Shown here: positions 18,146-26,382 of the stretch, piece by piece
Layout of the letters: each line of letters opens with the position of its first letter
Numbering within the stretch: the stretch's first letter is position 1
Source of the DNA: Sorangium cellulosum So ce56
GTDB taxonomy: Bacteria > Myxococcota_A > Polyangia > Polyangiales > Polyangiaceae
Direction: 5' to 3'
DNA length: 64,000 nucleotides
Assembly (NCBI RefSeq): GCF_000067165.1
Contig: NC_010162.1
Location: forward strand, 558,001-622,000
The notes under the pieces: generated by a model
What the model was told of the DNA's origin: nothing
The model's database searches: none
The model's input: only the letters and a program-made list of their open reading frames with translations
Program-made: the position numbers and the translations under genes

Positions 18146-19696
18146 ATGGAATCGGGTGAGGTCGAGCGGGAGCTCGAGGAGCTGGAGACGCGCATCGAGC
18201 GGCTGCGCGCGCTCTACGAGCAGTATTTCATGGGGATCGAACGGCTGGAGCCGCTCATCCCGCGCAAGGACGTCGAGCGTCGCATCTGGGTGATGCGGCG
18301 GGAGCAGATCAGGAACACCGGGCTCCGGTTCAAGTTCCAGATGCTGATCCAGCGCTACAACACGTTCCAGCAGTACTGGGGCCGCATCTCGCGCGAGATC
18401 GAGAACGGCACGTACCGCCGCGACGTCATCCGCGCAGCGAAGCGGGTCGGCGCGAAGGAAGCGCTCACGATCGTCGGCCGCAAGCGGGCAGAGCGCTACG
18501 CGGAGCTCGCCGAGCAGCAGGAGACGGCGCGCGAGCCGGTCCACCGCGCCGATGGCAGCGGCGATCACGAGGAGATCGACGTCGACGACGAGGCGGTCAC
18601 GCTGGCGCCCCCGCCCTTGCCCGCCGCGTCGCTCTTGGGAAAGCGATCGCTGGCCGCGCTGGCCGCCGAGGAGGCCGCGCCTCGCGCCGCGGTCGCGCCG
18701 CTGACCGCGCCGGAGGCGTCGAGCGCGGCGCCCGCCAGCGCGCCGGTGCGCCCTGCGCTCGCGCCGCTGACCGCGCCGGAGGCGTCGAGCGCGGCGCCCG
18801 CCAGCGCGCCGGTGCGCCCTGCGCTCGCGCCGCCTGCCATGCCGCAGGCGGCCGTGGCCGTGAAGCCCGCGCCGCTGGGAGGGCTGCCCCGGGGGCTCGG
18901 CCTGACCAGGCCCCAGCAGAAGCCGGCGGAGAGCAAGGCGGCAGAGGCGAAGCCGGCCGAGGCCTCGCCAGCAGGCGCGAAGTCGCCGGCGCGCCCTGCC
19001 GTCGACAAGGCCCAGCCTGCGGCGGGCGCGAACAGCCGTCAGCGGCTCGCCGAGCTCGCGGCGGAGATGCGCGCTCAGCGCACAAAGACCGGCGACGCGG
19101 CGAAGGCCGGGCCTCCAGAGGCGTTGACGGACGTCGCGTCCGAGCCGCCGCCTGCTCCGAAGCGACCGCCGCCCCCGAGCCCCGCCAAACCTTCTCCTGG
19201 CGCTCCGGCCGAAGCCCCAGCGGTCGCTGCCGCCGCCGCGGCGGGCGACGCGAAGGGCACCGGAGCGAGGCGGCAGGAGCGCGTCCACTCGGAGCGCCCG
19301 CCGTCGGCCCGGCGCCGCCGCTCCACCGCGCCGCCTGCCGCGGAGACCGGCGCGGCGAGCGGCGCTCGGCAGACGGCGCCGCGGACGCCGTCGCGCCCCC
19401 CGGAGGCCGCGCGCGCCGGCCTCGACGCCGCGGTGCGCGCGCGACCGGCGCCCCCGCAGCGATCTGCTGCGCGCGACGACGAGCTCCCGGAGCAGCGGCT
19501 GCGTCAGATCTACGCGAAGTACGTCGAGACGAAGCGCGCCGCGCGTGAGTCGACGGCCGGCGTCACCTACGAGCGCCTGGCCGAGAGCCTCCGCGCGCAG
19601 GCAGCGAAGCTGCGGGCGACGAACCCGGCCAAGTCCGTCGACTACGATGTCGTCGTCAAGGACGGCAAGACCCTGCTGAAGCCGATCCTCAAGTAG
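18146..19696 (+). CDS. Low-complexity protein with MXAN_5187-like C-terminal domain
   Basis: 516 residues in three parts. The N-terminal helical domain (about 1-130) includes ELEELETRIERLRALYEQYF and RFKFQMLIQRYNTFQQYW. The long central region (about 150-445) is rich in Ala, Pro and Lys and holds a 22-residue perfect duplication. The basic C-terminal domain (about 450-516) includes LRQIYAKYVETKRAA and VDYDVVVKDGKTLLKPILK. I recall the C-terminal pattern from a myxobacterial family named after MXAN_5187, but could not check it. No signal peptide or catalytic motif is visible. It probably acts as a cytosolic scaffold or regulator; the function is unknown. Confidence 0.7.
   Translation: MESGEVERELEELETRIERLRALYEQYFMGIERLEPLIPRKDVERRIWVMRREQIRNTGLRFKFQMLIQRYNTFQQYWGRISREIENGTYRRDVIRAAKRVGAKEALTIVGRKRAERYAELAEQQETAREPVHRADGSGDHEEIDVDDEAVTLAPPPLPAASLLGKRSLAALAAEEAAPRAAVAPLTAPEASSAAPASAPVRPALAPLTAPEASSAAPASAPVRPALAPPAMPQAAVAVKPAPLGGLPRGLGLTRPQQKPAESKAAEAKPAEASPAGAKSPARPAVDKAQPAAGANSRQRLAELAAEMRAQRTKTGDAAKAGPPEALTDVASEPPPAPKRPPPPSPAKPSPGAPAEAPAVAAAAAAGDAKGTGARRQERVHSERPPSARRRRSTAPPAAETGAASGARQTAPRTPSRPPEAARAGLDAAVRARPAPPQRSAARDDELPEQRLRQIYAKYVETKRAARESTAGVTYERLAESLRAQAAKLRATNPAKSVDYDVVVKDGKTLLKPILK
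18695..18826 (+). repeat. Perfect 66-bp tandem duplication inside a CDS
   Basis: Two identical 66-bp units (18695-18760 and 18761-18826) lie in frame within the low-complexity region of the MXAN_5187-like gene. They encode two copies of a 22-residue Ala/Pro-rich unit. The first six bases of a third unit follow. Confidence 0.95.
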
Positions 19697-19807
19697 CCGA
19701 AGATCGGCTGGCGGCAGGGCGGACGCGACGTCCCGAGGCGGGGACCGACGCGCGACCGACGTTCGGCGCGGCGAACGCCAGGAGCGTGAGCGCTCCGAGC
19801 CACGCTC

Positions 19808-19942
19808 GGTCAGAGCGGGCGCATCTTCGTGCGCTACGAGCTCAGCCGCGTCGCTCGGCTCGCTGCGGCGTACTTTCGTACGCCTCACGCGCCTGCCTAG
19901 CGGCTGAGCCCGTATCCCACGAACCTGCACCCCGCTCTGGCG
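19808..19942. ncRNA. Candidate structured RNA: nested inverted repeats
   Basis: This spacer (19697-20009, 313 bp) has no convincing gene. Inside it, four complementary pairs nest without conflict. An outer 9-bp stem joins 19811-19819 to 19931-19939 (CAGAGCGGG). A small hairpin lies at 19819-19834. A 10-bp stem joins 19840-19849 to 19900-19909 (GCTCAGCCGC). A 7-bp stem with a TTTC loop lies at 19867-19884. The result resembles a multibranched RNA fold. I do not recognise a known class; tmRNA, RNase P and SRP motifs are absent. The strand is undetermined. Confidence 0.45.
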
Positions 19943-20009
19943 GAGACGCTCCCGAGGGCGCTCGCCTCGTCAGACGGCCGGACTGGGTGGGTGAGGATGT
20001 TCCGGCGGA

Positions 20010-20303
20010 TCAGTGGTGCGCGACGCGGCGCCAAAGCTGCGGCAGTCGCTGGACCCGCGCAGGTACTCCGGCGTCGTCCTCGACGAAGAGGATCGCACAC
20101 GCCGTGCGGTCGGCCTCGCGCATCCTCGCGCATAAGTCGGCCAGGTCATCGTCGGCGTCCACAACGTCGGCTTCGGCCGGCTGGGAACAGCCTTGAACGT
20201 ATTTGACATTGTCAAGGGCGATCCATCGCCCAGCGAACTCTTTGGATCGACATATGTCGCGCCAGCTCATTCGAGGCGCGGCCAAACGAATCTTACTGCC
20301 CAT
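20010..20303 (-). CDS. Small hypothetical protein
   Basis: About 97 residues, not confidently recognised. The middle has SWRDICRSKEFAGRWIALD and then a stretch with DADDDLADLCARMREADRT and AILFVEDD. This resembles small DUF5678-like domains in which a 'GRWVAL' strand is followed by a helix. The ATG at 20303 is one choice; an upstream ATG at 20357 and one at 20270 are alternatives. The gene is isolated between the structured spacer and the zinc-ribbon kinase. Its local GC content is lower than that of its neighbours, which may hint at separate acquisition. Confidence 0.5.
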   Translation of the reverse strand: MGSKIRLAAPRMSWRDICRSKEFAGRWIALDNVKYVQGCSQPAEADVVDADDDLADLCARMREADRTACAILFVEDDAGVPARVQRLPQLWRRVAHH

Positions 20304-20490
20304 TTCCCGTGAGCGACCTTCTCCCCCGTGTTCCAAAGTCAAGCGCCGACCAAACAAAGCCAGGGCGCGGCGTGCACTGAACTTTCAGAACTGTCGGGCA
20401 GGATCTAGCACCGGTCAAAATCGGGCGTCAAGGCAAGCCTGGAACAGCCCGGACCTGCTGAGCGTTGTGCCCGATCCGGCCCACCTCTCT

Positions 20491-22302
20491 TCATCGACAT
20501 TGTGCTGGCAGCTGGGACATCGCCTCACCCGCCCCGATCCGCGCGGCGGCCAAGGCGTGGGACTTCGCCGCGCACCCCTTGGACGCGACCGCCCGCTTGG
20601 CGCTCGCGCTGATGGCGGCCCTCGCCTCGGCCTTCTTGGGGCCATCGCAGGACGCGAAGCGCTTCACCGCGAGATCCGTGTTGCCGCCGTTCGCCAGGTT
20701 GATCGCGGCCCTGCACTCCTGTTCCGCCTTCTCGTTGCCGGGCGGCGGGGCCTTGGGCCCGGTGGTCGCGGTCGGGGTCGTCGGAGTCGACGTGTTCTTC
20801 GGGGTGTCCGGCGGCGCCTTGTCCGGGCCGGTGGGCTCGGGCGGGGGAGGCTCCGGGGTCGTCGTGGGCGTGCTCGTGGGTGTGCCCACGGGATCCGACG
20901 CCACGGTGACCGACGGCGCGCCCGTGGGCAGCGGGATCGCGGTCGACGTGCTCTCCTCCGTCGTGCCCCCGCCGCTCCCCTTCGTCATCATGACGATGCC
21001 CACGACGCCGAGCACCGCGACGGCCGCGACCGCGGCGAGGATCGGAGCTGCCTTGCTCTTCTGCGGCGCCGGCGGCGGCGCGGGGAACACCTGGCCGCTG
21101 CCCGTGGGCACGGCCGGGTGCGCCGGCACGACAGCCTGATCCATGACCGTCGCGGCCTGATGGGCCTGATGGGCCTGATGGTTGACGACGGTCCTCACCG
21201 GCCCCGATCCCGTGGGCGGCCCCGCGACGAACAGCGGCTCCCCGAGCTGCGTCTGGCCCGAGCGCGACGGCATCAGCGCCGTCCCGCTGGTCGGCGCGTC
21301 GCTCCCGACGAGGGTGCGCGGCGCCGCCGCGAGCACCGAGAGGCGGGCGCCCGCGCCGATCGTGAGATCCTCGTAGAACTCCCGCGCCGACTGCTGCCGG
21401 TCCTCGCGCCTCTTGCTGAGGGCCCTCATGACGGCCGCCTTCATCTTCGGCGGGGCCGCGGCGCCCATCGGCACCGCCTCGAACGGGAACGGCTGCGCCG
21501 TCATGTGCTGCGTCGCCCATGCCCACGGCGTGTCGGCGTCGAACGGCAGGCGCCCGGTGAGCATCTCGTAGGTCAGCACGCCGAGCGAGTAGATGTCGCT
21601 CCGCGCGTCGAGCTCGGTCCCCGTGAACTGCTCCGGGCTCATGTACGGCGGGGTGCCGAGCACCGTCCCCTGCTGGGTCAGCTTCTGCTCGGCCTTGGCG
21701 CTGCGCTCGTCGCGCTTCGCGATGCCGAAGTCGAGGACCTTGACGTAGTCCTCCTCGCCGGCGCGCTTGGTCAAGAAGATGTTGGCGGGCTTCAGGTCGC
21801 GGTGGACGATCCCCTTCTCATGGGCCTCCTGGAGCGACCCGCACGTCTGCGCGATGATGCGATCGACGCGCTCGGGAGAGAGCGCGCCGCCCCGCTCGAG
21901 CGCCGTCTCCAGCGACTGCCCGTTGAGGAGCTCCATCGCGATGTAGAGCTCCCCGGTGTTCGTCTGCCCGAAGTCGTAGACCTTGATGGTGTTCGGGTGC
22001 TCGAGCTCGCTGACCGTGCCGCACTCCCGCATGAAGCGCGCGACCACCTGCGGATCCTTCGCGTGCTGCGAGAGGAGCGTCTTGATGGCGACCTTCCGCA
22101 CCGACGTGCCCATGGGCTGCTCGCCGTCGTAGACGCGGCCCATCCCGCCCTCGCCGAGTACGCCGATGATGCGGAACCGGCCGCCGACGATGGAGCCGAT
22201 GAGCGGGTCCGCTTCCACCGGCGCGACAGGGAGGAGCGCGCCGCACGTGGCGCAGAAGCGCGCCCCATCGATGTTTGGCTGATGGCAAGCGGGACATTCC
22301 AT
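20491..22302 (-). CDS. Membrane Ser/Thr protein kinase with N-terminal zinc ribbon
   Basis: A 603-residue Hanks-type kinase. A zinc ribbon (CPAC...CATC, residues 3-19) precedes the kinase domain (about 36-300). The kinase motifs are GEGGMGRVYDG, VAIKTL with the catalytic Lys, HRDLKPANIF, DFGIAK and GTPPYMSPEQF, so it should be active. A Pro/Thr linker leads to one transmembrane segment (ILAAVAAVAVLGVVGIVMM, about 425-443). A second Thr/Pro-rich linker follows, ending in a small domain with three or four Cys at the C-terminus, presumably outside the cytoplasm. The substrate and signal are unknown. The ATG at 22302 begins right at the zinc ribbon. Confidence 0.93.
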   Translation of the reverse strand: MECPACHQPNIDGARFCATCGALLPVAPVEADPLIGSIVGGRFRIIGVLGEGGMGRVYDGEQPMGTSVRKVAIKTLLSQHAKDPQVVARFMRECGTVSELEHPNTIKVYDFGQTNTGELYIAMELLNGQSLETALERGGALSPERVDRIIAQTCGSLQEAHEKGIVHRDLKPANIFLTKRAGEEDYVKVLDFGIAKRDERSAKAEQKLTQQGTVLGTPPYMSPEQFTGTELDARSDIYSLGVLTYEMLTGRLPFDADTPWAWATQHMTAQPFPFEAVPMGAAAPPKMKAAVMRALSKRREDRQQSAREFYEDLTIGAGARLSVLAAAPRTLVGSDAPTSGTALMPSRSGQTQLGEPLFVAGPPTGSGPVRTVVNHQAHQAHQAATVMDQAVVPAHPAVPTGSGQVFPAPPPAPQKSKAAPILAAVAAVAVLGVVGIVMMTKGSGGGTTEESTSTAIPLPTGAPSVTVASDPVGTPTSTPTTTPEPPPPEPTGPDKAPPDTPKNTSTPTTPTATTGPKAPPPGNEKAEQECRAAINLANGGNTDLAVKRFASCDGPKKAEARAAISASAKRAVASKGCAAKSHALAAARIGAGEAMSQLPAQCR

Positions 22303-22531
22303 GCGATCGAACCTCTACCCCCGAAGCATGACGGAACGCGATCGTCGCCTCGGGCCGCTCCGCGGCGCGCCCGGGCGAGCGTGCGCCGGGCAGGATCGCA
22401 GCAGCCGCGAGCGGAGCGCAAGGGACCTCTCGCTCGCCCGAGGCGCCGGCGCGCGCCCTCGTCGCCCTCGTCGTCCTCGTCGTCCTCGTCGTCGCCCCCC
22501 CATCGTTCACGTTTCACGTTCGCTTGCGTTC

Positions 22532-22622
22532 GCGCTCACGCAGCTGCTCGCCCGAGGCGCGCCGTCGCTGCGCGCGGCGTTCGGCGCGAGCACGCGGTCC
22601 GGGCGAGCAGCTGCGTGAGCGC
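22532..22622. repeat. 23-bp perfect inverted repeat with 45-base loop
   Basis: The arms 22532-22554 and 22600-22622 are exact complements, including GCTCACGCAGCTGCTCGCCC. The loop is GC-rich. It lies between the start of the zinc-ribbon kinase and the tRNA promoter. It could form a long stem in RNA from either strand or a cruciform in DNA. Confidence 0.9.
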
Positions 22623-22810
22623 CTCGCCGCCGCGCTCCGCGCGCCGTGAGAGCGTGCTGCTCGACGTCCGCACTTGAAAACCGGGAGCGCTCGAGCGAGA
22701 TCGGCGCCGTCGGAGGACGCCGGTGCTCTGGAGCGCCCAGCTCGACCGCGTGGCCAGACCGCGCTCTCGCAGCCGATTCCAGCGAAACGGACGAAAACGA
22801 TGCACACCGC

Positions 22811-22839
22811 TTGACACGTCTCTTGCAGGGGGCTAAGAG
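22811..22839 (+). promoter_or_regulatory. Sigma-70-like promoter for the tRNA-tuf cluster
   Basis: TTGACA at 22811-22816 and TAAGAG at 22834-22839 are separated by 17 bases. The -35 box is perfect and the -10 box is a 4/6 match to TATAAT. It is about 225 bases upstream of the first tRNA and correctly oriented. Confidence 0.6.
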
Positions 22840-23064
22840 CCTCCTCCCTTCGCGGGACTCGTCTACCTTCGGAGCGACGTGAGCGGCACCAACAGCTTCA
22901 CCTCGCTGCGGTCCAGCCCGGTCGGGACACTCCGAACCGTGCAGGCAGGCGGTCCAGCAGGGCCGGGAGTTGATTGCTCGCACAGAAGTGATCGGTCTTG
23001 GGACATTTCGCTAGGTCAGCACGCACGTTTCCCGGAGCCCGGGGACGGGCAGCGGGTGGATGCC

Positions 23065-23137
23065 GCTGGCGTAGCTCAATCGGTAGAGCACCTGCCTTGT
23101 AAGCAGGGGGTTAGGGGTTCAAGTCCCCTCGTCAGCT
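23065..23137 (+). tRNA. tRNA-Thr (anticodon TGT)
   Basis: A 73-base cloverleaf. The acceptor GCTGGCG pairs with CGTCAGC (one G-T), the D-arm is TAGCTCAATCGGTAGAGCA, the anticodon loop is CTTGTAA and the T-arm is GGGGTTCAAGTCCCC. CCA is not fully encoded (CC follows). It is the first of four tRNAs ahead of tuf. Confidence 0.96.
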
Positions 23138-23228
23138 CCGATGCAAGGCGATGCACGGCAACAGATCGGTGGTTCGGGAGGTCAGGGCAGAGACAAAGTC
23201 GGTAAAATCGAATAAATAGAGAAAATCT

Positions 23229-23310
23229 GGAGGGTTGCCCGAGCGGCCAAAGGGAGCAGACTGTAAATCTGCCGGCAATGCCTACGATGGTTCGAATCCA
23301 TCACCCTCCA
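23229..23310 (+). tRNA. tRNA-Tyr (anticodon GTA)
   Basis: An 82-base class II tRNA with a long variable arm. The acceptor GGAGGGT pairs with ACCCTCC, the discriminator is A, the anticodon loop is CTGTAAA and the T-arm is GATGGTTCGAATCCATC. Confidence 0.96.
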
Positions 23311-23384
23311 CCGGAGCGACGTCTCGCTCCGAAGGCGGTCCGACCAGGAACCAGATCCGCCGGGGTCTCCCCCGACGGAAGCCC

Positions 23385-23457
23385 GCGGGTGTAGCTCAGT
23401 TGGTAGAGCGTCAGCCTTCCAAGCTGAACGTCGCCGGTTCGAACCCGGTCGCCCGCT
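23385..23457 (+). tRNA. tRNA-Gly (anticodon TCC)
   Basis: A 73-base cloverleaf. The acceptor GCGGGTG pairs with CGCCCGC (one T-G), the anticodon loop is CTTCCAA and the T-loop is GTTCGAACC. Confidence 0.96.
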
Positions 23458-23473
23458 CCGTGGTCGGTCGTTT

Positions 23474-23546
23474 GCCCACCTAGCTCAGTTGGCAGAGCAC
23501 GTCCTTGGTAAGGACGAGGTCGTCGGTTCAATCCCGATGGTGGGCT
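23474..23546 (+). tRNA. tRNA-Thr (anticodon GGT)
   Basis: A 73-base cloverleaf. The acceptor GCCCACC pairs with GGTGGGC, the anticodon loop is TTGGTAA and the T-loop is GTTCAATCC. It is the second Thr isoacceptor in the cluster, 55 bases before tuf. Confidence 0.96.
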
Positions 23547-23601
23547 CCAGCGAGGACAGCGCAACGCAGTCGCGAACTTCATTTCGGCAGGAGACATCTC
23601 G

Positions 23602-24792
23602 ATGGCCAAGGAGAAATTCACTCGTACGAAGCCGCACGTGAACGTGGGCACCATCGGCCACATCGACCACGGCAAGACCACGCTCACGGCGGCGCTCGTC
23701 AAGGTGCAGTCGAAGCGCAACCTGGCGAAGGCGATCTCGTACGCCGACATCGCGAAGGGCGGGACGGTCCGTGACGAGACCAAGACGGTGACCATCGCGG
23801 CGGCGCACGTCGAGTACGAGTCGGCGAACCGCCACTACGCGCACGTCGACTGCCCCGGGCACGCCGACTACATCAAGAACATGATCACCGGCGCGGCGCA
23901 GATGGACGGGGCGATCCTCGTCGTGTCGTCGCTCGACAGCGTGATGCCGCAGACGCGCGAGCACGTGCTGCTCGCCCGGCAGGTCGGCCTGAACCACATC
24001 GTCGTGTTCCTCAACAAGTGCGACGCGGTGGACGACCCGGAGATGCTCGACCTGGTCGAGATGGAGGTCCGCGAGCTCCTGTCGAAGTACAAGTTCGACG
24101 GGGACAACGCGCCGGTGGTCCGTGGCGCGTCGCTGCCCGCGCTTCAGGGCGACCCGAAGTGGGAGGAGACGATCCAGCAGCTGCTCAGCGCGCTGGACAG
24201 CTACATCCCCGAGCCGGTGCGCGACATCGACAAGCCGTTCCTGATGGCGATCGAGGACGTGTTCTCGATCAAGGGCCGCGGCACGGTGGCCACGGGCCGC
24301 ATCGAGCGCGGCGTGATCAAGGTCGGCGACGAGGTGCAGATCATCGGCTTCAAGGACACGAAGAAGTCGGTCGTGACGGGCGTCGAGATGTTCCGCAAGC
24401 TGCTCGATCAGGGGCAGGCGGGCGACAACGTCGGGTGTCTGCTCCGCGGCGTGGAGAAGGAAGAGATCGAGCGCGGCCAGGTGCTGGCGAAGCCCGGGTC
24501 GATCACGCCGCACACGAAGTTCACCGGTGAGGTGTACGTCCTCAAGAAGGAGGAGGGCGGGCGCCACACGCCGTTCTTCACCAACTACCGGCCGCAGTTC
24601 TACATCCGGACGACGGACGTGACCGGCACGGTGAACCTCCCCGAGGGGGTGAAGATGGTGATGCCGGGCGACAACATCACGATGACGATCGAGCTCATCG
24701 CCCCGGTCGCGCTGGAGGAGCAGATGCGCTTCGCCATCCGCGAGGGCGGCAAGACGGTGGGCGCCGGCGTCGTCACCAAGATCCTCGCGTAG
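23602..24792 (+). CDS. tuf: Elongation factor Tu
   Basis: A 396-residue EF-Tu, which delivers aminoacyl-tRNA to the ribosomal A site as a GTP complex. G1 is GHIDHGKTT (residues 19-27), G3 DCPGHADY and G4 NKCD. Domains 2 and 3 are complete, ending GVVTKILA. AGGAG lies 8 bases upstream of the ATG at 23602. It sits directly after four tRNA genes and before rpmG, the classic bacterial tRNA-tufB-secE-nusG order. The transcript probably carries the tRNAs in its leader and is processed. The length and all key residues are normal. Confidence 0.98.
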   Translation: MAKEKFTRTKPHVNVGTIGHIDHGKTTLTAALVKVQSKRNLAKAISYADIAKGGTVRDETKTVTIAAAHVEYESANRHYAHVDCPGHADYIKNMITGAAQMDGAILVVSSLDSVMPQTREHVLLARQVGLNHIVVFLNKCDAVDDPEMLDLVEMEVRELLSKYKFDGDNAPVVRGASLPALQGDPKWEETIQQLLSALDSYIPEPVRDIDKPFLMAIEDVFSIKGRGTVATGRIERGVIKVGDEVQIIGFKDTKKSVVTGVEMFRKLLDQGQAGDNVGCLLRGVEKEEIERGQVLAKPGSITPHTKFTGEVYVLKKEEGGRHTPFFTNYRPQFYIRTTDVTGTVNLPEGVKMVMPGDNITMTIELIAPVALEEQMRFAIREGGKTVGAGVVTKILA

Positions 24793-24801
24793 GAGGCCGA
24801 C

Positions 24802-24972
24802 GTGGGCGAGCAGGCCGGTGGGTGGCGTGCGGCGCGCATCGCCGTCTCACTGGCCTGCCGCGAGTGCAAGTCGCGGAACTACAAGACCACGAAGGCGCCG
24901 GACCAGGTGGTGTCGCTCAAGAAGTTCTGCAAGCAGTGCAAGAAGCACACGGTTCACGACGAGACGAAGTGA
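24802..24972 (+). CDS. rpmG: 50S ribosomal protein L33
   Basis: A 56-residue L33, a small zinc-ribbon protein of the large subunit. It has CREC near residue 19 and CKQC near residue 44, followed by KKHTVHDETK at the end. The start is GTG at 24802 with AGGAGG 5 bases upstream. It begins 9 bases after the tuf stop. The zinc-binding (C+) form is present rather than the Cys-free paralog. About 12 residues of N-terminal extension (GEQAGGWRAARI) precede the conserved core; a later start is not ruled out. Confidence 0.93.
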   Translation: MGEQAGGWRAARIAVSLACRECKSRNYKTTKAPDQVVSLKKFCKQCKKHTVHDETK

Positions 24973-25001
24973 ACGCGTGCTCAGGAAGGCGCAGCGATTC
25001 T

Positions 25002-25074
25002 AGGGGTATAGCTCAGTTGGTAGAGCAGCGGATTCCAAATCCGCAGGTCGGGAGTTCGAGCCTCTCTGCCCCTG
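25002..25074 (+). tRNA. tRNA-Trp (anticodon CCA)
   Basis: A 73-base cloverleaf. The acceptor AGGGGTA pairs with TGCCCCT, the discriminator is G, the anticodon loop is TTCCAAA and the T-loop is GTTCGAGCC. It lies between rpmG and secE, as in many bacteria. Confidence 0.96.
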
Positions 25075-25161
25075 CCGGGGGATGTGGGCGCCTCAGGGCC
25101 GCCCCTGGATCCTCACCGAGCAGGCCTTTGTCTGCCGCGGGTCGGCGCGTTTGGTGTTGTT

Positions 25162-25791
25162 ATGGCGAAGGGTCAAAAAGACAAGCCGCCGACGAAGGTC
25201 GCGGAGGACGAGGAGCCGGAAGAATCCGGACCGAGCTCGCCTGCCGAGGACTCGTCTCTCGTGACGCGGAGCGAGGGGACGGGGGCTGCTGACGCGAAGG
25301 ACGCCGAGGCGCCGCGTGCCGATGAATCGAACGACGCCGATGAGGCCGAGGACGAGGAGGTCGCGGCCGCTCAGCTCGGCTCGGAGCGCTATGTGCTCGC
25401 CGGCTTCTTCGCCGCGGGGATGCTGCTCGCCTACCTGCTCGGCAAGGTCGTCCATGGCGTCTGGGCGACCCTCGCCAACAAGGACTGGTTCAGCCGGGCG
25501 CTGCCGGCGCTCTCCGCGGTGGGTGACGACGACAAGACGACGTACGGCATGGTCGTCGGCGGCGTCGTCGCGCTGGTCGTCGTGTTGCGCGCGTTCCGCA
25601 ACCCCGAGCTCCGCGCCTGGAGCGACGACGTCGCCGCCGAGCTGGCGAAGGTGAAGTGGCCGACCAAGAAAGAGGTGACGAATGCGACGTTCGTCGTCAT
25701 CGCGACGACCACCGTGGCGACCCTCTACCTGGCGCTGCTCGACCGCTTCTGGGCATTCGTGACCAACATCGTTTACGGCGATGGAAGCTGA
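25162..25791 (+). CDS. secE: Protein translocase subunit SecE, with acidic N-terminal extension
   Basis: A 209-residue SecE, the small stabilising subunit of the SecYEG channel. The conserved amphipathic helix and last membrane segment are ELAKVKWPTKKEVTNATFVV and the segment after it. Two further transmembrane segments (YVLAGFFAAGMLLAYLLG and MVVGGVVALVVVLRAF) give an E. coli-like three-segment form. The first 70-75 residues are a very acidic, Pro/Glu/Asp-rich extension absent from most SecE. I chose the ATG at 25162 (MAKGQKDK); an ATG at 25084 begins only 10 bases after tRNA-Trp and lacks support. nusG follows after 30 bases. Confidence 0.93.
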   Translation: MAKGQKDKPPTKVAEDEEPEESGPSSPAEDSSLVTRSEGTGAADAKDAEAPRADESNDADEAEDEEVAAAQLGSERYVLAGFFAAGMLLAYLLGKVVHGVWATLANKDWFSRALPALSAVGDDDKTTYGMVVGGVVALVVVLRAFRNPELRAWSDDVAAELAKVKWPTKKEVTNATFVVIATTTVATLYLALLDRFWAFVTNIVYGDGS

Positions 25792-25821
25792 AGCAGGGAG
25801 ACCCTGAGGGAATCAAGCGCC

Positions 25822-26352
25822 ATGGCCAAGAAGTGGTACGTCATCCATACCTACTCGGGATACGAGGCGAAGGTGCGCGACGCGCTCCAGCAGCGCGTGA
25901 AGCAGTACAGCCTGGAAGATCGGTTCGGCGAGATCCTCATCCCGAGCGAGACGGTCACGGAGAACCGTCCCGGCGGTAAGACCCGCGTTCGTCAGAAGCT
26001 CAGTCTGCCCGGCTACATCTTCGTGGAGATGGAGATGAACGAGCAGGTCTGGCACCTGGTCAAGGACACGCCCAAGGTGACCGGCTTCATCGGCAACCAG
26101 ACGCCGCAGGAGGTCCCGATCGTTCAGATCGACAATCTCCGGCGGGGGATCGTCGAAGGGGCGGTCAAGCCGAAGCCGCGGCTCACGTTCGAGGTGGGTG
26201 AGGAGGTGCGGGTCCTCGACGGCGCCTTCGCGAACTTCACCGGCACGGTCGATGACGTGAAGATGGACAAGCAGAAGCTCAAGGTGAAGGTCAGCATCTT
26301 CGGCCGACCCACCAGCGTTGAGCTCGACTTCTCAGCCGTGGAGAAGCGCTAG
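25822..26352 (+). CDS. nusG: Transcription termination/antitermination protein NusG
   Basis: A 176-residue NusG. The NGN domain starts KKWYVIHTYSGYEAKVRDAL and includes PGYIFVEMEMNEQVWHLVKD. The KOW domain has FEVGEEVRVLDGAFANFTG (about 118-136). It binds RNA polymerase beta-prime and links it to Rho or the ribosome. AGGGA lies upstream of the ATG at 25822. Its position between secE and rplK is the standard order. Length and motifs are normal. Confidence 0.97.
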   Translation: MAKKWYVIHTYSGYEAKVRDALQQRVKQYSLEDRFGEILIPSETVTENRPGGKTRVRQKLSLPGYIFVEMEMNEQVWHLVKDTPKVTGFIGNQTPQEVPIVQIDNLRRGIVEGAVKPKPRLTFEVGEEVRVLDGAFANFTGTVDDVKMDKQKLKVKVSIFGRPTSVELDFSAVEKR

Positions 26353-26382
26353 CCAGGAACGGACGGCTGCAAACCTGCGGGC

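Larger units (their letters stand above)
22303..23064. other. Large spacer upstream of the tRNA-tuf cluster
   Basis: No supported gene is visible in this 762-bp stretch. It holds four 9-bp tandem units (CTCGTCGTC, 22458-22493), a 23-bp perfect inverted repeat (22532-22554 and 22600-22622) and a sigma-70-like promoter (22811-22839) facing the tRNA genes. The remainder (22840-23064) is probably the 5' leader of the tRNA-tuf transcript. Confidence 0.6.

Noticed and set aside
20203..20215. The palindrome TTGACATTGTCAA as a promoter or operator
   Set aside because: It lies inside the small hypothetical gene and has no suitably placed -10 box, so it is probably coincidence.
23040..25080. Open frames that run through the tRNA genes
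   Set aside because: The tRNAs fold into complete cloverleaves with correct anticodon and T-loops, so these frames are not genes.
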